From Bacillus cereus G9842 (lineage in GTDB: Bacteria > Bacillota > Bacilli > Bacillales > Bacillaceae_G), in NCBI RefSeq assembly GCF_000021305.1, contig NC_011772.1, forward strand, positions 515,501-579,500: a DNA stretch of 64,000 bases, read 5' to 3'. A program made the position numbers and the translations under genes. The notes below the pieces were generated by a model. The model worked only from the letters and a program-made list of their open reading frames with translations, was not told the DNA's origin and searched no databases. Shown here one piece after another: positions 17,416 to 27,415 of the stretch (the stretch's first letter is position 1; each line of letters begins with the position of its first letter).

Positions 17416-20313
17416 ATGAACAAGAAATCAAAGATCAATAAAGTGATGCTTAGCATTAGTACAATGGCTTTATCGTTAGGGGCACTTCAAACTCATGCAG
17501 TAGCGGAAGAAAAAGTACCGTATAATGTGCTAAAAACGAAACCGGTTGGAATTGAAAAGCCAGTAGATGAAGTTGGGCATGTTTCAAAAGTTGATGAAAC
17601 CTTATCATTTCAAGAACGTTTAAAAGTAGGCGATTTTTCACAGCGACCAGCATCTATTACGAAGAAAACGGCAGTAAAGCAAGTTAAAGAAAGCTATTCA
17701 ATGGCTGATTTAAACAAAATGAATGATCAAGAATTAGTTGAAACATTAGGCAGTATTAAGTGGCACCAAATTACAGATTTATTCCAGTTTAATGAAGACA
17801 CAAAGGCCTTTTATAAAGATAAAGGAAAAATGCAAGTCATTATAGATGAATTAGCTCATAGAGGTAGTACATTTACGAAAGATGATTCAAAAGGAATTCA
17901 AACGTTTACTGAAGTGTTGCGTTCCGCTTTTTATCTGGCATTTTATAATAACGAATTAAGTGAATTAAATGAAAGAAGCTTCCAGGATAAATGTTTACCT
18001 GCTTTAAAAGCAATCGCAAAAAATCCAAACTTTAAGCTTGGTACAGATGAACAAGATACAGTCGTATCTGCATACGGAAAATTAATTAGTAATGCATCAA
18101 GTGATGTTGAAACAGTTCAATACGCATCAAATATTTTAAAGCAATACAATGATAATTTTACTACTTATGTAAATGATCGAATGAAGGGACAAGCAATATA
18201 CGATATTATGCAAGGGATTGACTATGATATACAGTCGTATTTAGTTGAGGCCCGTAAAGAAGCGAATGAAACGATGTGGTATGGAAAAGTAGATGGGTTT
18301 ATTAATGAAATAAATCGTATTGCTCTTTTAAATGAAGTAACGTCAGAAAATAAATGGCTCGTTAATAATGGTATTTATTTTGCAAGCCGTTTAGGGAAAT
18401 TTCATAGCAATCCGAATAAAGGATTAGAGGTTGTTACACAAGCAATGCATATGTACCCACACTTAAGTGAACCATATTTTGTTGCGATAGAACAAATTAC
18501 AACAAATTATAATGGTAAAGATTATAGCGGGAATACAGTAGATTTAGAGAAAATACGTAAAGAAGGAAAAGAGCAGTACTTACCAAAAACGTATACATTC
18601 GATGATGGATCAATTGTGTTCAAAACAGGAGATAAAGTATCAGAAGAAAAAATTAAGAGATTATATTGGGCTGCGAAGGAAGTAAAGGCACAGTATCACC
18701 GTGTAATTGGAAATGACAAAGCATTAGAGCCAGGAAATGCGGATGATGTGTTAACAATCGTAATTTATAATAGTCCAGATGAATATCAGTTAAATAGACA
18801 ATTGTATGGGTATGAAACAAACAACGGTGGAATTTATATCGAAGAAACAGGAACATTCTTTACATATGAGCGTACACCAGAGCAAAGTATTTATAGTTTA
18901 GAAGAGTTATTCCGTCATGAATTTACTCATTATCTGCAAGGGAGATATGAAGTTCCTGGTTTATTTGGAAGAGGAGATATGTATCAAAATGAAAGGTTAA
19001 CTTGGTTCCAAGAAGGAAATGCAGAGTTTTTCGCAGGCTCTACTCGTACGAATAACGTTGTACCAAGAAAGAGTATAATTAGCGGATTATCATCTGATCC
19101 TGCAAGCCGTTATACTGCAGAGCGCACACTATTTGCTAAATACGGTTCTTGGGATTTCTATAATTACTCGTTCGCATTGCAGTCTTACTTATATACGCAT
19201 CAGTTTGAAACATTTGATAAAATTCAAGATTTAATTCGTGCGAATGACGTGAAAAATTATGATGCATATCGTGAAAATCTAAGTAAAGATCCTAAGTTAA
19301 ATAAAGAGTATCAAGAGTATATGCAGCAGTTAATTAATAATCAAGATACATACACTGTACCAGAAGTAGCTGATGATTATTTAGCTGAACATGCAACGAA
19401 GTCGTTAACAGCGGTGAAGAAAGAAATTAGTGATACGTTGCCTATGAAAGATACAAAAATGACAAAACATAATTCTCAATTCTTTAATACATTTACATTA
19501 GAAGGTACGTATACAGGTAGTGTCACAAAAGGTGAATCAGAAGATTGGAAAGCAATGAGTAAAAGAGTAAATGAATCTTTAGAACAATTGGCGCAAAAAG
19601 AATGGAGTGGCTACAAAACTGTTACAGCATACTTCGTCAATTATCGTGTGAATAGCTCAAATGAATTTGAATATGATGTAGTCTTCCATGGAATCGCAAA
19701 AGATGATGGAGAAAATAAAGCTCCGACGGTTAATGTAAACGGGCCTTATAATGGAGTTGTAAAAGAGGGAATTCAATTTAAAAGTGATGGCTCAAACGAT
19801 GAAGATGGAAAAATTGTTTCTTATTTATGGGAATTTGGAGATGGAAGCACAAGTGCAGAAGTGAATCCAGTACATGTATATGAAAGAGAAGGTTCTTATA
19901 AAGTATCGTTAAGAGTAAAAGATGATAAAGGAAAAGAGAGCAGAAGCGAAACAACTGTTACGATTAAAGATGGAAGTTTAACAGAATCAGAACCAAATAA
20001 TCGTCCAGAGGAAGCAAATCGTATCGGGCTAAATAGTACGATAAAAGGTAATCTTATTGGCGGGGACCACACTGATGTTTATACATTTAATGTAGCATCA
20101 GCGAAAGATATCGACATTTCTGTTTTAAATGAGTATGGAATTGGGATGACATGGGTACTTCACCATGAATCAGATATGCAAAATTATGCGGCTTACGGTC
20201 AAGCTAATGGGAATCATATAGAAGCAAAATTTAATGCAAAACCAGGTAAGTATTACTTGTATGTATATAAATATGATAATGGCGATGGAACATACGAATT
20301 GTCAGTAAAATAA
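17416..20313 (+). CDS. Secreted M9 collagenase (ColA-type), 965 aa
   Basis: Zinc metalloprotease that cleaves native collagen. Domains: signal peptide (1-30, ending HAVAEE), M9 N-terminal activator region (about 90-360), peptidase domain with HEFTH (about 501-505) and the downstream glutamate in WFQEGNAEFFAG (about 530-541), a PKD domain (about 767-852, APTVNVNGPY to TTVTI) and a C-terminal PPC-type collagen-binding domain (about 855-965). Start ATG 17416 has AGGGGGCAAGG upstream. A PlcR-like box precedes it. Confidence 0.93.
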   Translation: MNKKSKINKVMLSISTMALSLGALQTHAVAEEKVPYNVLKTKPVGIEKPVDEVGHVSKVDETLSFQERLKVGDFSQRPASITKKTAVKQVKESYSMADLNKMNDQELVETLGSIKWHQITDLFQFNEDTKAFYKDKGKMQVIIDELAHRGSTFTKDDSKGIQTFTEVLRSAFYLAFYNNELSELNERSFQDKCLPALKAIAKNPNFKLGTDEQDTVVSAYGKLISNASSDVETVQYASNILKQYNDNFTTYVNDRMKGQAIYDIMQGIDYDIQSYLVEARKEANETMWYGKVDGFINEINRIALLNEVTSENKWLVNNGIYFASRLGKFHSNPNKGLEVVTQAMHMYPHLSEPYFVAIEQITTNYNGKDYSGNTVDLEKIRKEGKEQYLPKTYTFDDGSIVFKTGDKVSEEKIKRLYWAAKEVKAQYHRVIGNDKALEPGNADDVLTIVIYNSPDEYQLNRQLYGYETNNGGIYIEETGTFFTYERTPEQSIYSLEELFRHEFTHYLQGRYEVPGLFGRGDMYQNERLTWFQEGNAEFFAGSTRTNNVVPRKSIISGLSSDPASRYTAERTLFAKYGSWDFYNYSFALQSYLYTHQFETFDKIQDLIRANDVKNYDAYRENLSKDPKLNKEYQEYMQQLINNQDTYTVPEVADDYLAEHATKSLTAVKKEISDTLPMKDTKMTKHNSQFFNTFTLEGTYTGSVTKGESEDWKAMSKRVNESLEQLAQKEWSGYKTVTAYFVNYRVNSSNEFEYDVVFHGIAKDDGENKAPTVNVNGPYNGVVKEGIQFKSDGSNDEDGKIVSYLWEFGDGSTSAEVNPVHVYEREGSYKVSLRVKDDKGKESRSETTVTIKDGSLTESEPNNRPEEANRIGLNSTIKGNLIGGDHTDVYTFNVASAKDIDISVLNEYGIGMTWVLHHESDMQNYAAYGQANGNHIEAKFNAKPGKYYLYVYKYDNGDGTYELSVK

Positions 20314-20396
20314 GTACTTTTCCAATGTATGTTTAACTTTACTTTTTGTGGAAAATAGTATATTATATAGATATATAATATATCGGTTATTTTCTA

Positions 20397-20461
20397 GGAG
20401 GAGCCTGTCACAATAGGTTTCTCCTGTTCTTTTTTAGAGGCCTGTCTTACAGGCTTTTCTT
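20397..20461 (+). terminator. Two tandem terminator hairpins after the collagenase gene
   Basis: GGAGGAGCCT / AGGTTTCTCC with a T run (20397-20436), then GCCTGT-CTT-ACAGGC with a T-rich tail (20439-20461). Confidence 0.7.
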
Positions 20462-20559
20462 TAAAGGGTAAATAACTGAAAATTTAGAACGATAATCTTT
20501 GAAAGAGGTGGGGCATACACATAACAAAAAAGGGATTGTTTAAGAGAGGGGGATAAGAA

Positions 20560-21108
20560 ATGGCTTTGTTTGGTTATCCACTTGAAACAATTTATTTATA
20601 TGGATTTATTATTGCTACTATACTCACTGTAATTTATATCTTTTTTGGAGATATATTTGAATCCATATTTAGTTTTGGAGGCGGATCTGTATCCGTTGTT
20701 ACTTTATTACTTAGTTTTTTCGCCATGTTATGTGGACTTAGTTATATAGGAGAATATTTATTTTCCTTTAATAGTATTCTTATTTTTGGGGCTGCATTTG
20801 CTATATCTTTTATCGGTGTATTCATCATGAAAATACTAATTTTAAAACCGATTGCAGAAGCAGAACAAAACACGGTGCAACGTATGGATGAATTCATCGG
20901 TTGCAAAGGAGAGGTCATTACGACTATTCCTACAGAAGGGTTTGGTGAAGTATTAATTTCCTCCCAATTTGGAAACAATGCAATCCTAGCTAAAACAGTT
21001 GGAAAGAAAGATATTTCGCAAGGAACAGAGGTTATTATCGAGGGAGTCCAAGATGGTGTTTTACTTGTACAGAACATCGCTTATTCTTTAAAGAAACCAA
21101 AATTATAA
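20560..21108 (+). CDS. yuaF: NfeD-like membrane protein (YuaF-type), 182 aa
   Basis: Partner protein of bacterial flotillins. Three hydrophobic segments lie in residues about 10-100; a soluble OB-fold domain (about 105-180, GCKGEVITTIPTEGFGEVLIS) faces the cytoplasm. No protease domain is present, so it is the short NfeD class. It lies 12 bp before the flotillin gene, the same arrangement as yuaF-yuaG of B. subtilis. Believed to support membrane microdomain and fluidity functions. Confidence 0.88.
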   Translation: MALFGYPLETIYLYGFIIATILTVIYIFFGDIFESIFSFGGGSVSVVTLLLSFFAMLCGLSYIGEYLFSFNSILIFGAAFAISFIGVFIMKILILKPIAEAEQNTVQRMDEFIGCKGEVITTIPTEGFGEVLISSQFGNNAILAKTVGKKDISQGTEVIIEGVQDGVLLVQNIAYSLKKPKL

Positions 21109-21120
21109 GGGGGAATTTAC

Positions 21121-22695
21121 ATGACGATTCCATTAATTATCGGTGGAGTATTACTCGCAATTTTAATTCTACTCATTTTAGTATTCATTACAAAGTATCG
21201 AACAGTTGGACCAGATGAAGCATTAATTGTTACTGGAAACTGGCTTGGTGGCGGGAAAAATGTAGTTACCACTGATGATGGAAAGAAGATTAAGATTATT
21301 CGTGGTGGCGGTACTTTCGTAGTTCCGATTATGCAAAGAGCAGAGCCTTTAAGTCTATTAAACTACAAATTAGAAGTGGGAACACGTGATACGTATACGA
21401 AACAAGGTGTACCGATTACAGTAAATGGTGTTTCTATTATTAAAGTAGGATCTACCATTGAAGAAGTTTCTACAGCAGCTGAACAATATTTAGGAAAAGA
21501 AACAGAAGAGTTGAAAATAGAAGCAAAAGAAGTTTTAGAAGGTCATCTACGTGCTATTTTATCTTCTATGACAGTAGAAGATGCCTATAGTAATAGAGAG
21601 CAATTCGCTCAAAAGGTACATGAAGTAGCTTCTACAGATTTAAAGAAGATGGGACTTCGCATCGTTTCCTTTACAATTAAAGAAATCATGGATAAGAACG
21701 GTTACTTAGATGCACTTGGTCAGCCACAAATTGCGATGGTTAAGCGTGATGCAACAGTTGCAAATGCAGAGCGTGAAAAAGAGGCACGAATTGAAAAAGC
21801 TCGTGCTGAGAAAGAAGCAAAAGAAGCTGAGTATCAACGTGATGCACAAATCGCTGAAGCTGAAAAACATAAAGAGTTAAAAGTACAATCTTATAAGAGA
21901 GATCAAGAACAAGCTCGCGCAGATGCAGATCTTTCCTATGAATTACAACAAGCAAAAGCGCAACAAGGTGTTACAGAAGAGCAAATGCGCGTTAAAATCA
22001 TTGAACGTGAAAAGCAAATTGAATTAGAAGAAAAAGAGATTGCGCGTCGTGAAAAGCAATATGATGCAGAAGTAAAGAAAAAGGCAGATGCAGATCGCTA
22101 TGCTGTTGAACAATCAGCAGAAGCGGAAAAAGTAAAACAAATGAAAAAAGCAGATGCAGATCAATATAAAATTGAAGCGGAAGCAAGAGCACGTGCAGAA
22201 GAAGTTCGTGTAGAAGGTTTAGCGAAGGCGGAAATCGAAAAAGCGCAAGGTCAAGCAAAAGCAGAAGTACAAAAAGCACAAGGTACAGCGGAAGCAGATG
22301 TTATCAGATTAAAAGGTTTAGCAGAAGCGGAAGCGAAACAAAAAATTGCAGAGGCATTTGAGTTATATGGCCAAGCGGCGATTATGGATATGGTTCTTAA
22401 CATGCTTCCAAGTTATGCGAAGGAAGTTGCAAGCCCACTTAGCAACATTGATAAAATTACAGTTGTCGATACAGGTGGCGGTGGTAAAAATAGCGGCGCC
22501 GGAAAAGTTGCAGGTTATGCGACTGATTTAATGGCAACGATGCAAGAAACATTAAAAGCTTCTTCTGGGATTGATTTAAAAGAGTTATTAGAAGGATTTG
22601 CTGGAAAAGGAGCAGTACAACAATTATCAAACGATAAATCTGTTGTATCTGTAGTAGAAGATGCGAAAAAAGAAGTAGAAAAAGATAAAGAATAG
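21121..22695 (+). CDS. floT: Flotillin (FloT/YuaG-type), 524 aa
   Basis: Scaffold of functional membrane microdomains. An N-terminal hydrophobic hairpin/segment (about 2-24) is followed by an SPFH/PHB domain (about 30-200) and a long Ala/Glu/Lys-rich coiled coil (about 205-420), then a C-terminal region with VVDTGGGGKNSG and an oligomerisation tail. Length and organisation match YuaG. GGGGGAATTTAC precedes ATG 21121. Confidence 0.93.
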   Translation: MTIPLIIGGVLLAILILLILVFITKYRTVGPDEALIVTGNWLGGGKNVVTTDDGKKIKIIRGGGTFVVPIMQRAEPLSLLNYKLEVGTRDTYTKQGVPITVNGVSIIKVGSTIEEVSTAAEQYLGKETEELKIEAKEVLEGHLRAILSSMTVEDAYSNREQFAQKVHEVASTDLKKMGLRIVSFTIKEIMDKNGYLDALGQPQIAMVKRDATVANAEREKEARIEKARAEKEAKEAEYQRDAQIAEAEKHKELKVQSYKRDQEQARADADLSYELQQAKAQQGVTEEQMRVKIIEREKQIELEEKEIARREKQYDAEVKKKADADRYAVEQSAEAEKVKQMKKADADQYKIEAEARARAEEVRVEGLAKAEIEKAQGQAKAEVQKAQGTAEADVIRLKGLAEAEAKQKIAEAFELYGQAAIMDMVLNMLPSYAKEVASPLSNIDKITVVDTGGGGKNSGAGKVAGYATDLMATMQETLKASSGIDLKELLEGFAGKGAVQQLSNDKSVVSVVEDAKKEVEKDKE

Positions 22696-22706
22696 TAAAG
22701 CGGGAG

Positions 22707-22740
22707 GAACCTCTAGTAAGTGAGATACTAGAGGTTCTTC
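22707..22740 (+). terminator. Terminator after floT
   Basis: GAACCTCTAGTA / TACTAGAGGTTC stem, tail TTC. Confidence 0.75.
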
Positions 22741-22944
22741 AGTGAATTATAATATTTCGAATAATATACATTTTTATATATTGTTTTAATTATTTAATTT
22801 ATATAGAATGAAAAAGGTATGTATCAATTCTTTATGATGTAGAAAAAGATAGAGAGTCTCATCGATACATTTAAATTGTATTATTTTTATAGAAAGATTA
22901 AATGTTAATTAATTACATTTAAAACGGTATGGAGGGGTAGAAGT

Positions 22945-24921
22945 ATGTTTCAAGGGAAATTAAGGAGTAGTAGTTTAAAAACAAAGTTACTTGTATCATT
23001 TATTATTATTTTAATTCTTCCAAGTATTGTAATTGGTTGGACGTCTTATCAACAGGCGAAGACGAATTTTAATGAAACGATTTTGAACTCGGCGAAAGAT
23101 AATATAAAAATTTTGGATAATGTAATTAATAAAGAATTGGATAGTAAAAAAATAGATGCAACTTATTTTACAAAATTATTCACACAATCAAGTTACCAAG
23201 CAGATCAAATTCAAAACATACAAAATAAACTAGAAGAATACAATAAACTGCATCCAGAAATGGAAGCAATCTATACAGGATCTAGTAATGGACAGTTTAT
23301 TCAATCACCAGCTATTCAGATGCCAGATGGATATAATCCTACAGAAAGAGATTGGTATAAAGAGGCAGTGAAGAAAAGCGGAGAAGTAATTGTAACTGCT
23401 CCATATAAGTCAAAAACGACAGGTAATATTGTTATTACACTAGCAAAACAAAATGAGGATAAAAGTGGCGTTCTTGGGATTGACTTAATCATTAATGATA
23501 TTGTTACTACTTCCAAGATGGTTAATATCGGTAAGGAAGGGTATGTAGCAATATTTGATCAAGATAAAAATGTAGTAGCGCACCCGACACTGAAGCCAGG
23601 AGAGAAATTAGAAGAGAAACTTAGTAAAGAATTGTATAAACAGGAAGCTGGGGATGTTCATTATTCGTTAGATGGTGAAGATCGTAATATCACTTTTAAA
23701 ACGAATAAGAAAACTGGATGGAAAATAGCAGGAATTATGCCTTCCAAAGAAATTATCGAAGCGGCTGAACCTATTTTCTATAAAACAATAACTGTTCTTG
23801 GATTTTCGCTACTAATCGGTGGGATTGTAATTTACTTCATTATTGCGTCTATTATTAAACCGTTAAAACAACTTGTTATATCATCGAAGAAGATTAGTGA
23901 AGGCGATTTAACAGAATCAATTACAGTTCATTCTAAAGATGAAATTGGACAGCTAGGAGAAAGCTTTAACGAGATGGCTACATCGTTACATAGTGTCATT
24001 TCCAATATAAACATTTCAGCAAGTCATGTAGCAGCATCTTCAGAAGAATTAACAGCTAGTATGAAGCAGACAAGCGAAGCAACGGAACAAATTACACAGG
24101 CGATAGAGCAAGTATCGAGTGGTGCAGAAATACAAACGAAAGAAGTTGAAGAAGGAGCAACATTGTTAGAAGAAGTTACAGAAGGAATTCAGCGTGTTGC
24201 AGATAGTTCTTCATTAGTATCTACAGCCTCTATGTATACGAAGAAAAAAGCTGAAAATGGTGGGACGTTAGTTGAAAAAACTGTGAATCAAATGCAATTA
24301 ATTCATGATTCTGTTTCACAGTCAGACAAAATCATTGGTTTGTTAGACGATAAGTCGAAACAAATTGGAGTAATTCTTGAAGTGATTCAACATATTGCAG
24401 AACAGACAAATTTATTAGCGTTAAATGCGGCAATTGAGGCTGCGAGAGCTGGAGAGCAAGGAAGAGGATTTGCAATTGTAGCAGATGAAGTGCGAAAGCT
24501 AGCAGAACAATCAGGAAAGTCTTCTACGGAAATTGGAAAACTAGTGAAAGAGATTCAATTTGATATAAAAGAAACAGTAAGCTCTATGAATCAAGTTGGA
24601 ACAGAAGTACAATCAGGACTTGTAGTTGCAAATGAAACGAAGCAAAGCTTTGCCGAAATATTGAAGTCTACAAATGATACAGTTGTACAAATTGATAGCA
24701 TGGTAGATGTAGCAAAACAAATGACGGTAGATGCAAAGCAAGTAAGTGCATCTATTAATGAAATTGCAGCTACGATTGAAGAAAATGCGGCAAGCGTTCA
24801 AAATATTGCTGGTTCCTCTGAGGAACAATTAGCTTCAGTAGATGAAATAAATGCAGCAGCAGTTCATTTATCACAAATGGCAGAAGAATTACAAGAGATG
24901 ATTGGTAAGTTTAAAATATAA
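22945..24921 (+). CDS. Methyl-accepting chemotaxis protein with dCache domain, 658 aa
   Basis: Transmembrane chemoreceptor. TM1 is about residues 14-34; an extracellular dCache domain follows (about 40-275, with [13 protein letters not shown] and [14 protein letters not shown]); TM2 about 283-305; HAMP; and a cytoplasmic signalling domain with the hairpin tip [20 protein letters not shown]. No C-terminal tethering pentapeptide. It directly precedes a CitS/CitT-type two-component system and a citrate-type transporter, so a citrate or other carboxylate ligand is inferred. A paralogue of similar length and layout lies at 42602. Confidence 0.9.
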   Translation: MFQGKLRSSSLKTKLLVSFIIILILPSIVIGWTSYQQAKTNFNETILNSAKDNIKILDNVINKELDSKKIDATYFTKLFTQSSYQADQIQNIQNKLEEYNKLHPEMEAIYTGSSNGQFIQSPAIQMPDGYNPTERDWYKEAVKKSGEVIVTAPYKSKTTGNIVITLAKQNEDKSGVLGIDLIINDIVTTSKMVNIGKEGYVAIFDQDKNVVAHPTLKPGEKLEEKLSKELYKQEAGDVHYSLDGEDRNITFKTNKKTGWKIAGIMPSKEIIEAAEPIFYKTITVLGFSLLIGGIVIYFIIASIIKPLKQLVISSKKISEGDLTESITVHSKDEIGQLGESFNEMATSLHSVISNINISASHVAASSEELTASMKQTSEATEQITQAIEQVSSGAEIQTKEVEEGATLLEEVTEGIQRVADSSSLVSTASMYTKKKAENGGTLVEKTVNQMQLIHDSVSQSDKIIGLLDDKSKQIGVILEVIQHIAEQTNLLALNAAIEAARAGEQGRGFAIVADEVRKLAEQSGKSSTEIGKLVKEIQFDIKETVSSMNQVGTEVQSGLVVANETKQSFAEILKSTNDTVVQIDSMVDVAKQMTVDAKQVSASINEIAATIEENAASVQNIAGSSEEQLASVDEINAAAVHLSQMAEELQEMIGKFKI

Positions 24922-24933
24922 TAATAAACTGTT

Positions 24934-24971
24934 AAGAAACGAAGTAGTGCTTATGCTTCGTTTCTTTTTTT
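24934..24971 (+). terminator. Terminator after the chemoreceptor gene
   Basis: AAGAAACGAAG(TA) / (TG)CTTCGTTTCTT stem with a T run. Confidence 0.85.
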
Positions 24972-25071
24972 ATGAAGATAAAAAAGAAAGAAATATATAG
25001 TAAGCGTGTTATGATAATAAAAAACTGTATTTTCTTTAAATTCTATCTTTAATTATGTTAGGGGAATGGTT

Positions 25072-26673
25072 TTGACATTGAAAAAATTAAAACTACAACC
25101 GAGAATTACATTAACTATTAGTACACTTATTCTTGTTGTACTTTTGCTAACAAGTTATTTATTTTTTTACATATTATCTGAAACAGTAGAAGAGCAAATT
25201 GGTAAAAGGGCCTTGCATGTTGCGAAAACAGTTGCTGCGATACCAGAAATTCAGGAAGCTTTTCAAAAAGAAAATCCAGCTTCTATTATTCAGCCAATCG
25301 CAGAAAAAATTCGAATTGATACAGAAGCTGACTTTATTGTAGTTGGAAACAAAGAGGGGATTCGTTATGCGCATCCTGAGCGAGATAAAATAGGAGAAAA
25401 AATGGTTGGCGGAGATAATAAAGGCGTTTTATTAGAAGGGAAATCTTATGTTTCGAAAGCTAATGGATCGTTAGGCCCTTCATTGCGTGGGAAAGTCCCA
25501 ATCCGTAACCAGGAAAATGAAATTATCGGTGTGGTGTCTGTTGGGTTTTCAATGGCTGATATTCATGGAGCAGTAGAAGTGTATGGAAAGCGTGTATTTT
25601 GGATTACAGTAATAGGTCTTTTAATTGGGGTAATCGGCTCTATATATTTAGCGGGAAGTATAAAAAGAATGATGTTCGGGATGGAGCCAGAAGAAATTTC
25701 ATCTTTATATGAAGAGCATAGTACAGTGATTCAATCTGTACGTGAAGGGATTATTGTAATCGATAAAAATGGCATGATTAGTTTAGTCAATCAAGCAGCT
25801 TATGATATTCTTTCGCTAAATAAACAACAAAATATTATTGGGGAATTTATTTTAAATGTAATTCCTAATTCAACGATACTAGATGTATTTCAAACTGGTG
25901 AAGAACAGTTTGACCGCCAATTAAATATAAAAGGACAGGCTGTTATTGCGAACCGTCTACCTATTAAAGTAAAGAATAAAGTAACTGGCGTTGTATCGAG
26001 CTTACGTTTGAAATCTGAAATGGATCAGTTAACAGCAGAATTGTCCCAGACGAAGCAATATACAGAGGCATTGCGGGCGCAAACGCATGAATATAATAAT
26101 TTATTGTATACGCTTTCGGGTCTTATCCAATTAGAATCATATGAAGATGCTTTAGAGCTTATTCATAAGGAAACAGCGGTATATCAAGATTTTGTTCAAT
26201 TTATTATGAAGCGGATTCAAAATCCATGGCTAGGTGGAATTTTAATTGGATTTTATAATAGAGCACGAGAGTTGAAGATTGATTTTATGCTAGATAGAGA
26301 AAGTGGTTTAGACAAATTAAGTCCACATATTGAGAGTAATTATGTCGTTTCTATTTTAGGGAATTTAATTACGAATGCATTTGAAGCAATTGAAAAAAAT
26401 GAAGAGAATGATAGGAAAGTAAGGATGTTTGTAACTGATATTGGAGAAGAAATATTAATTGAAGTGGAAGATTCAGGGCAAGGGATTCATGATGAAATAA
26501 TTACTAGCATATTCTATAAAGGCTTTTCGACGAAAGAAGGAGGAGAGCGAGGATATGGATTAGCAAAAGTGAAAGAGTTAGTAGAAGATTTAAATGGAAG
26601 TATTGCAATTGAAAAAGGGGATTTAGGTGGTGCGTTATTTATTATTGCACTACCGAAAGAGAGAGGCGAATAG
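25072..26673 (+). CDS. citS: CitS-type sensor histidine kinase, 533 aa
   Basis: Membrane kinase of the CitA/DcuS family. TM1 is near residues 11-33, an extracellular PDC/sCache-like sensor about 35-170, TM2 about 172-192, then a PAS domain (about 215-310), phosphoacceptor motif THEYNNLLYTLSGL (His near 339) and an HATPase domain (NLITNAFEAI, DSGQGI, GGERGYGLAKVKELV). TTG 25072 has AGGGG at suitable distance; the in-frame ATG 25066 is too close to it. Adjacent response regulator and CitMHS transporter support citrate sensing. Confidence 0.85.
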   Translation: MTLKKLKLQPRITLTISTLILVVLLLTSYLFFYILSETVEEQIGKRALHVAKTVAAIPEIQEAFQKENPASIIQPIAEKIRIDTEADFIVVGNKEGIRYAHPERDKIGEKMVGGDNKGVLLEGKSYVSKANGSLGPSLRGKVPIRNQENEIIGVVSVGFSMADIHGAVEVYGKRVFWITVIGLLIGVIGSIYLAGSIKRMMFGMEPEEISSLYEEHSTVIQSVREGIIVIDKNGMISLVNQAAYDILSLNKQQNIIGEFILNVIPNSTILDVFQTGEEQFDRQLNIKGQAVIANRLPIKVKNKVTGVVSSLRLKSEMDQLTAELSQTKQYTEALRAQTHEYNNLLYTLSGLIQLESYEDALELIHKETAVYQDFVQFIMKRIQNPWLGGILIGFYNRARELKIDFMLDRESGLDKLSPHIESNYVVSILGNLITNAFEAIEKNEENDRKVRMFVTDIGEEILIEVEDSGQGIHDEIITSIFYKGFSTKEGGERGYGLAKVKELVEDLNGSIAIEKGDLGGALFIIALPKERGE

Positions 26674-26675
26674 TA

Positions 26676-27368
26676 ATGGGTGAGGAGATTGAAGTATTAA
26701 TTGTAGAAGATGATATTCGGATTGCTGACATTCATCGTCGTTTTACTGAAAAAATTGAGGGATTTAAAGTAATTGGAACGGCAACGACTGGAGAACAAGC
26801 GAAAGAATGGCTAGAGCTTGTGAAGCCACAGCTCGTGTTATTAGATGTGTACTTACCTGATATGCAGGGAACGGAACTTGTCACATATATTAGGAATCAT
26901 TTGCACGATACAGATATCATTATGATTACAGCGGCATCGGAAACAGATGTAGTGAGGCACGCCCTGCGGGGCGGAGTAACAGATTATATCGTAAAGCCAC
27001 TAATGTTTGATCGATTTAAAGCAAGTCTAGAAGGCTATCAAAAAAAGATTATACAGTTAAAGAAGAACAATCAATTATCTACGGAACAAATTGAATATTT
27101 ATGGTCTCAAAGAGGTGTGAAGGGAGATCAAATAGAATATGCCCCGAAAGGGATAGATCCTTATACTTTAGCGAAAGTAAAAAAGCATATGTTAACAGTT
27201 AATGAAGAAGGGATTACAGCAGAAATGTTAAGCTCAATGATTGGAGTAAGCCGATCAACGGCAAGGCGCTATTTAGAGTATTTGATATCTGGGAAGAAAG
27301 TCCACGCAGAGCTAATATATGGAAGTGTTGGGAGACCGGAGAGACGTTATTTTCTTGCTTCTTCATAA
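26676..27368 (+). CDS. citT: CitT-type response regulator, 230 aa
   Basis: Receiver domain (residues 5-120; phosphoacceptor Asp57 in LVLLDVYLPD, Lys in DYIVKPL) plus a C-terminal winged-HTH of the CitB/DcuR kind (AEMLSSMIGVSRSTARRYLEYL). It begins 2 bp after the kinase stop codon, so translation is probably coupled. In B. subtilis CitT activates citM; here the citrate-type transporter is convergent and ends 48 bp downstream. Confidence 0.88.
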   Translation: MGEEIEVLIVEDDIRIADIHRRFTEKIEGFKVIGTATTGEQAKEWLELVKPQLVLLDVYLPDMQGTELVTYIRNHLHDTDIIMITAASETDVVRHALRGGVTDYIVKPLMFDRFKASLEGYQKKIIQLKKNNQLSTEQIEYLWSQRGVKGDQIEYAPKGIDPYTLAKVKKHMLTVNEEGITAEMLSSMIGVSRSTARRYLEYLISGKKVHAELIYGSVGRPERRYFLASS

Positions 27369-27370
27369 TA

Positions 27371-27410
27371 AAAAACAGTAGAGGATTTTATTTCTTCTAC
27401 TGTTTTTTTT
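27371..27410. terminator. Bidirectional terminator
   Basis: AAAAACAGTAGA / TCTACTGTTTTT stem between convergent citT and citM. Confidence 0.85.
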
Positions 27411-27415
27411 GCATC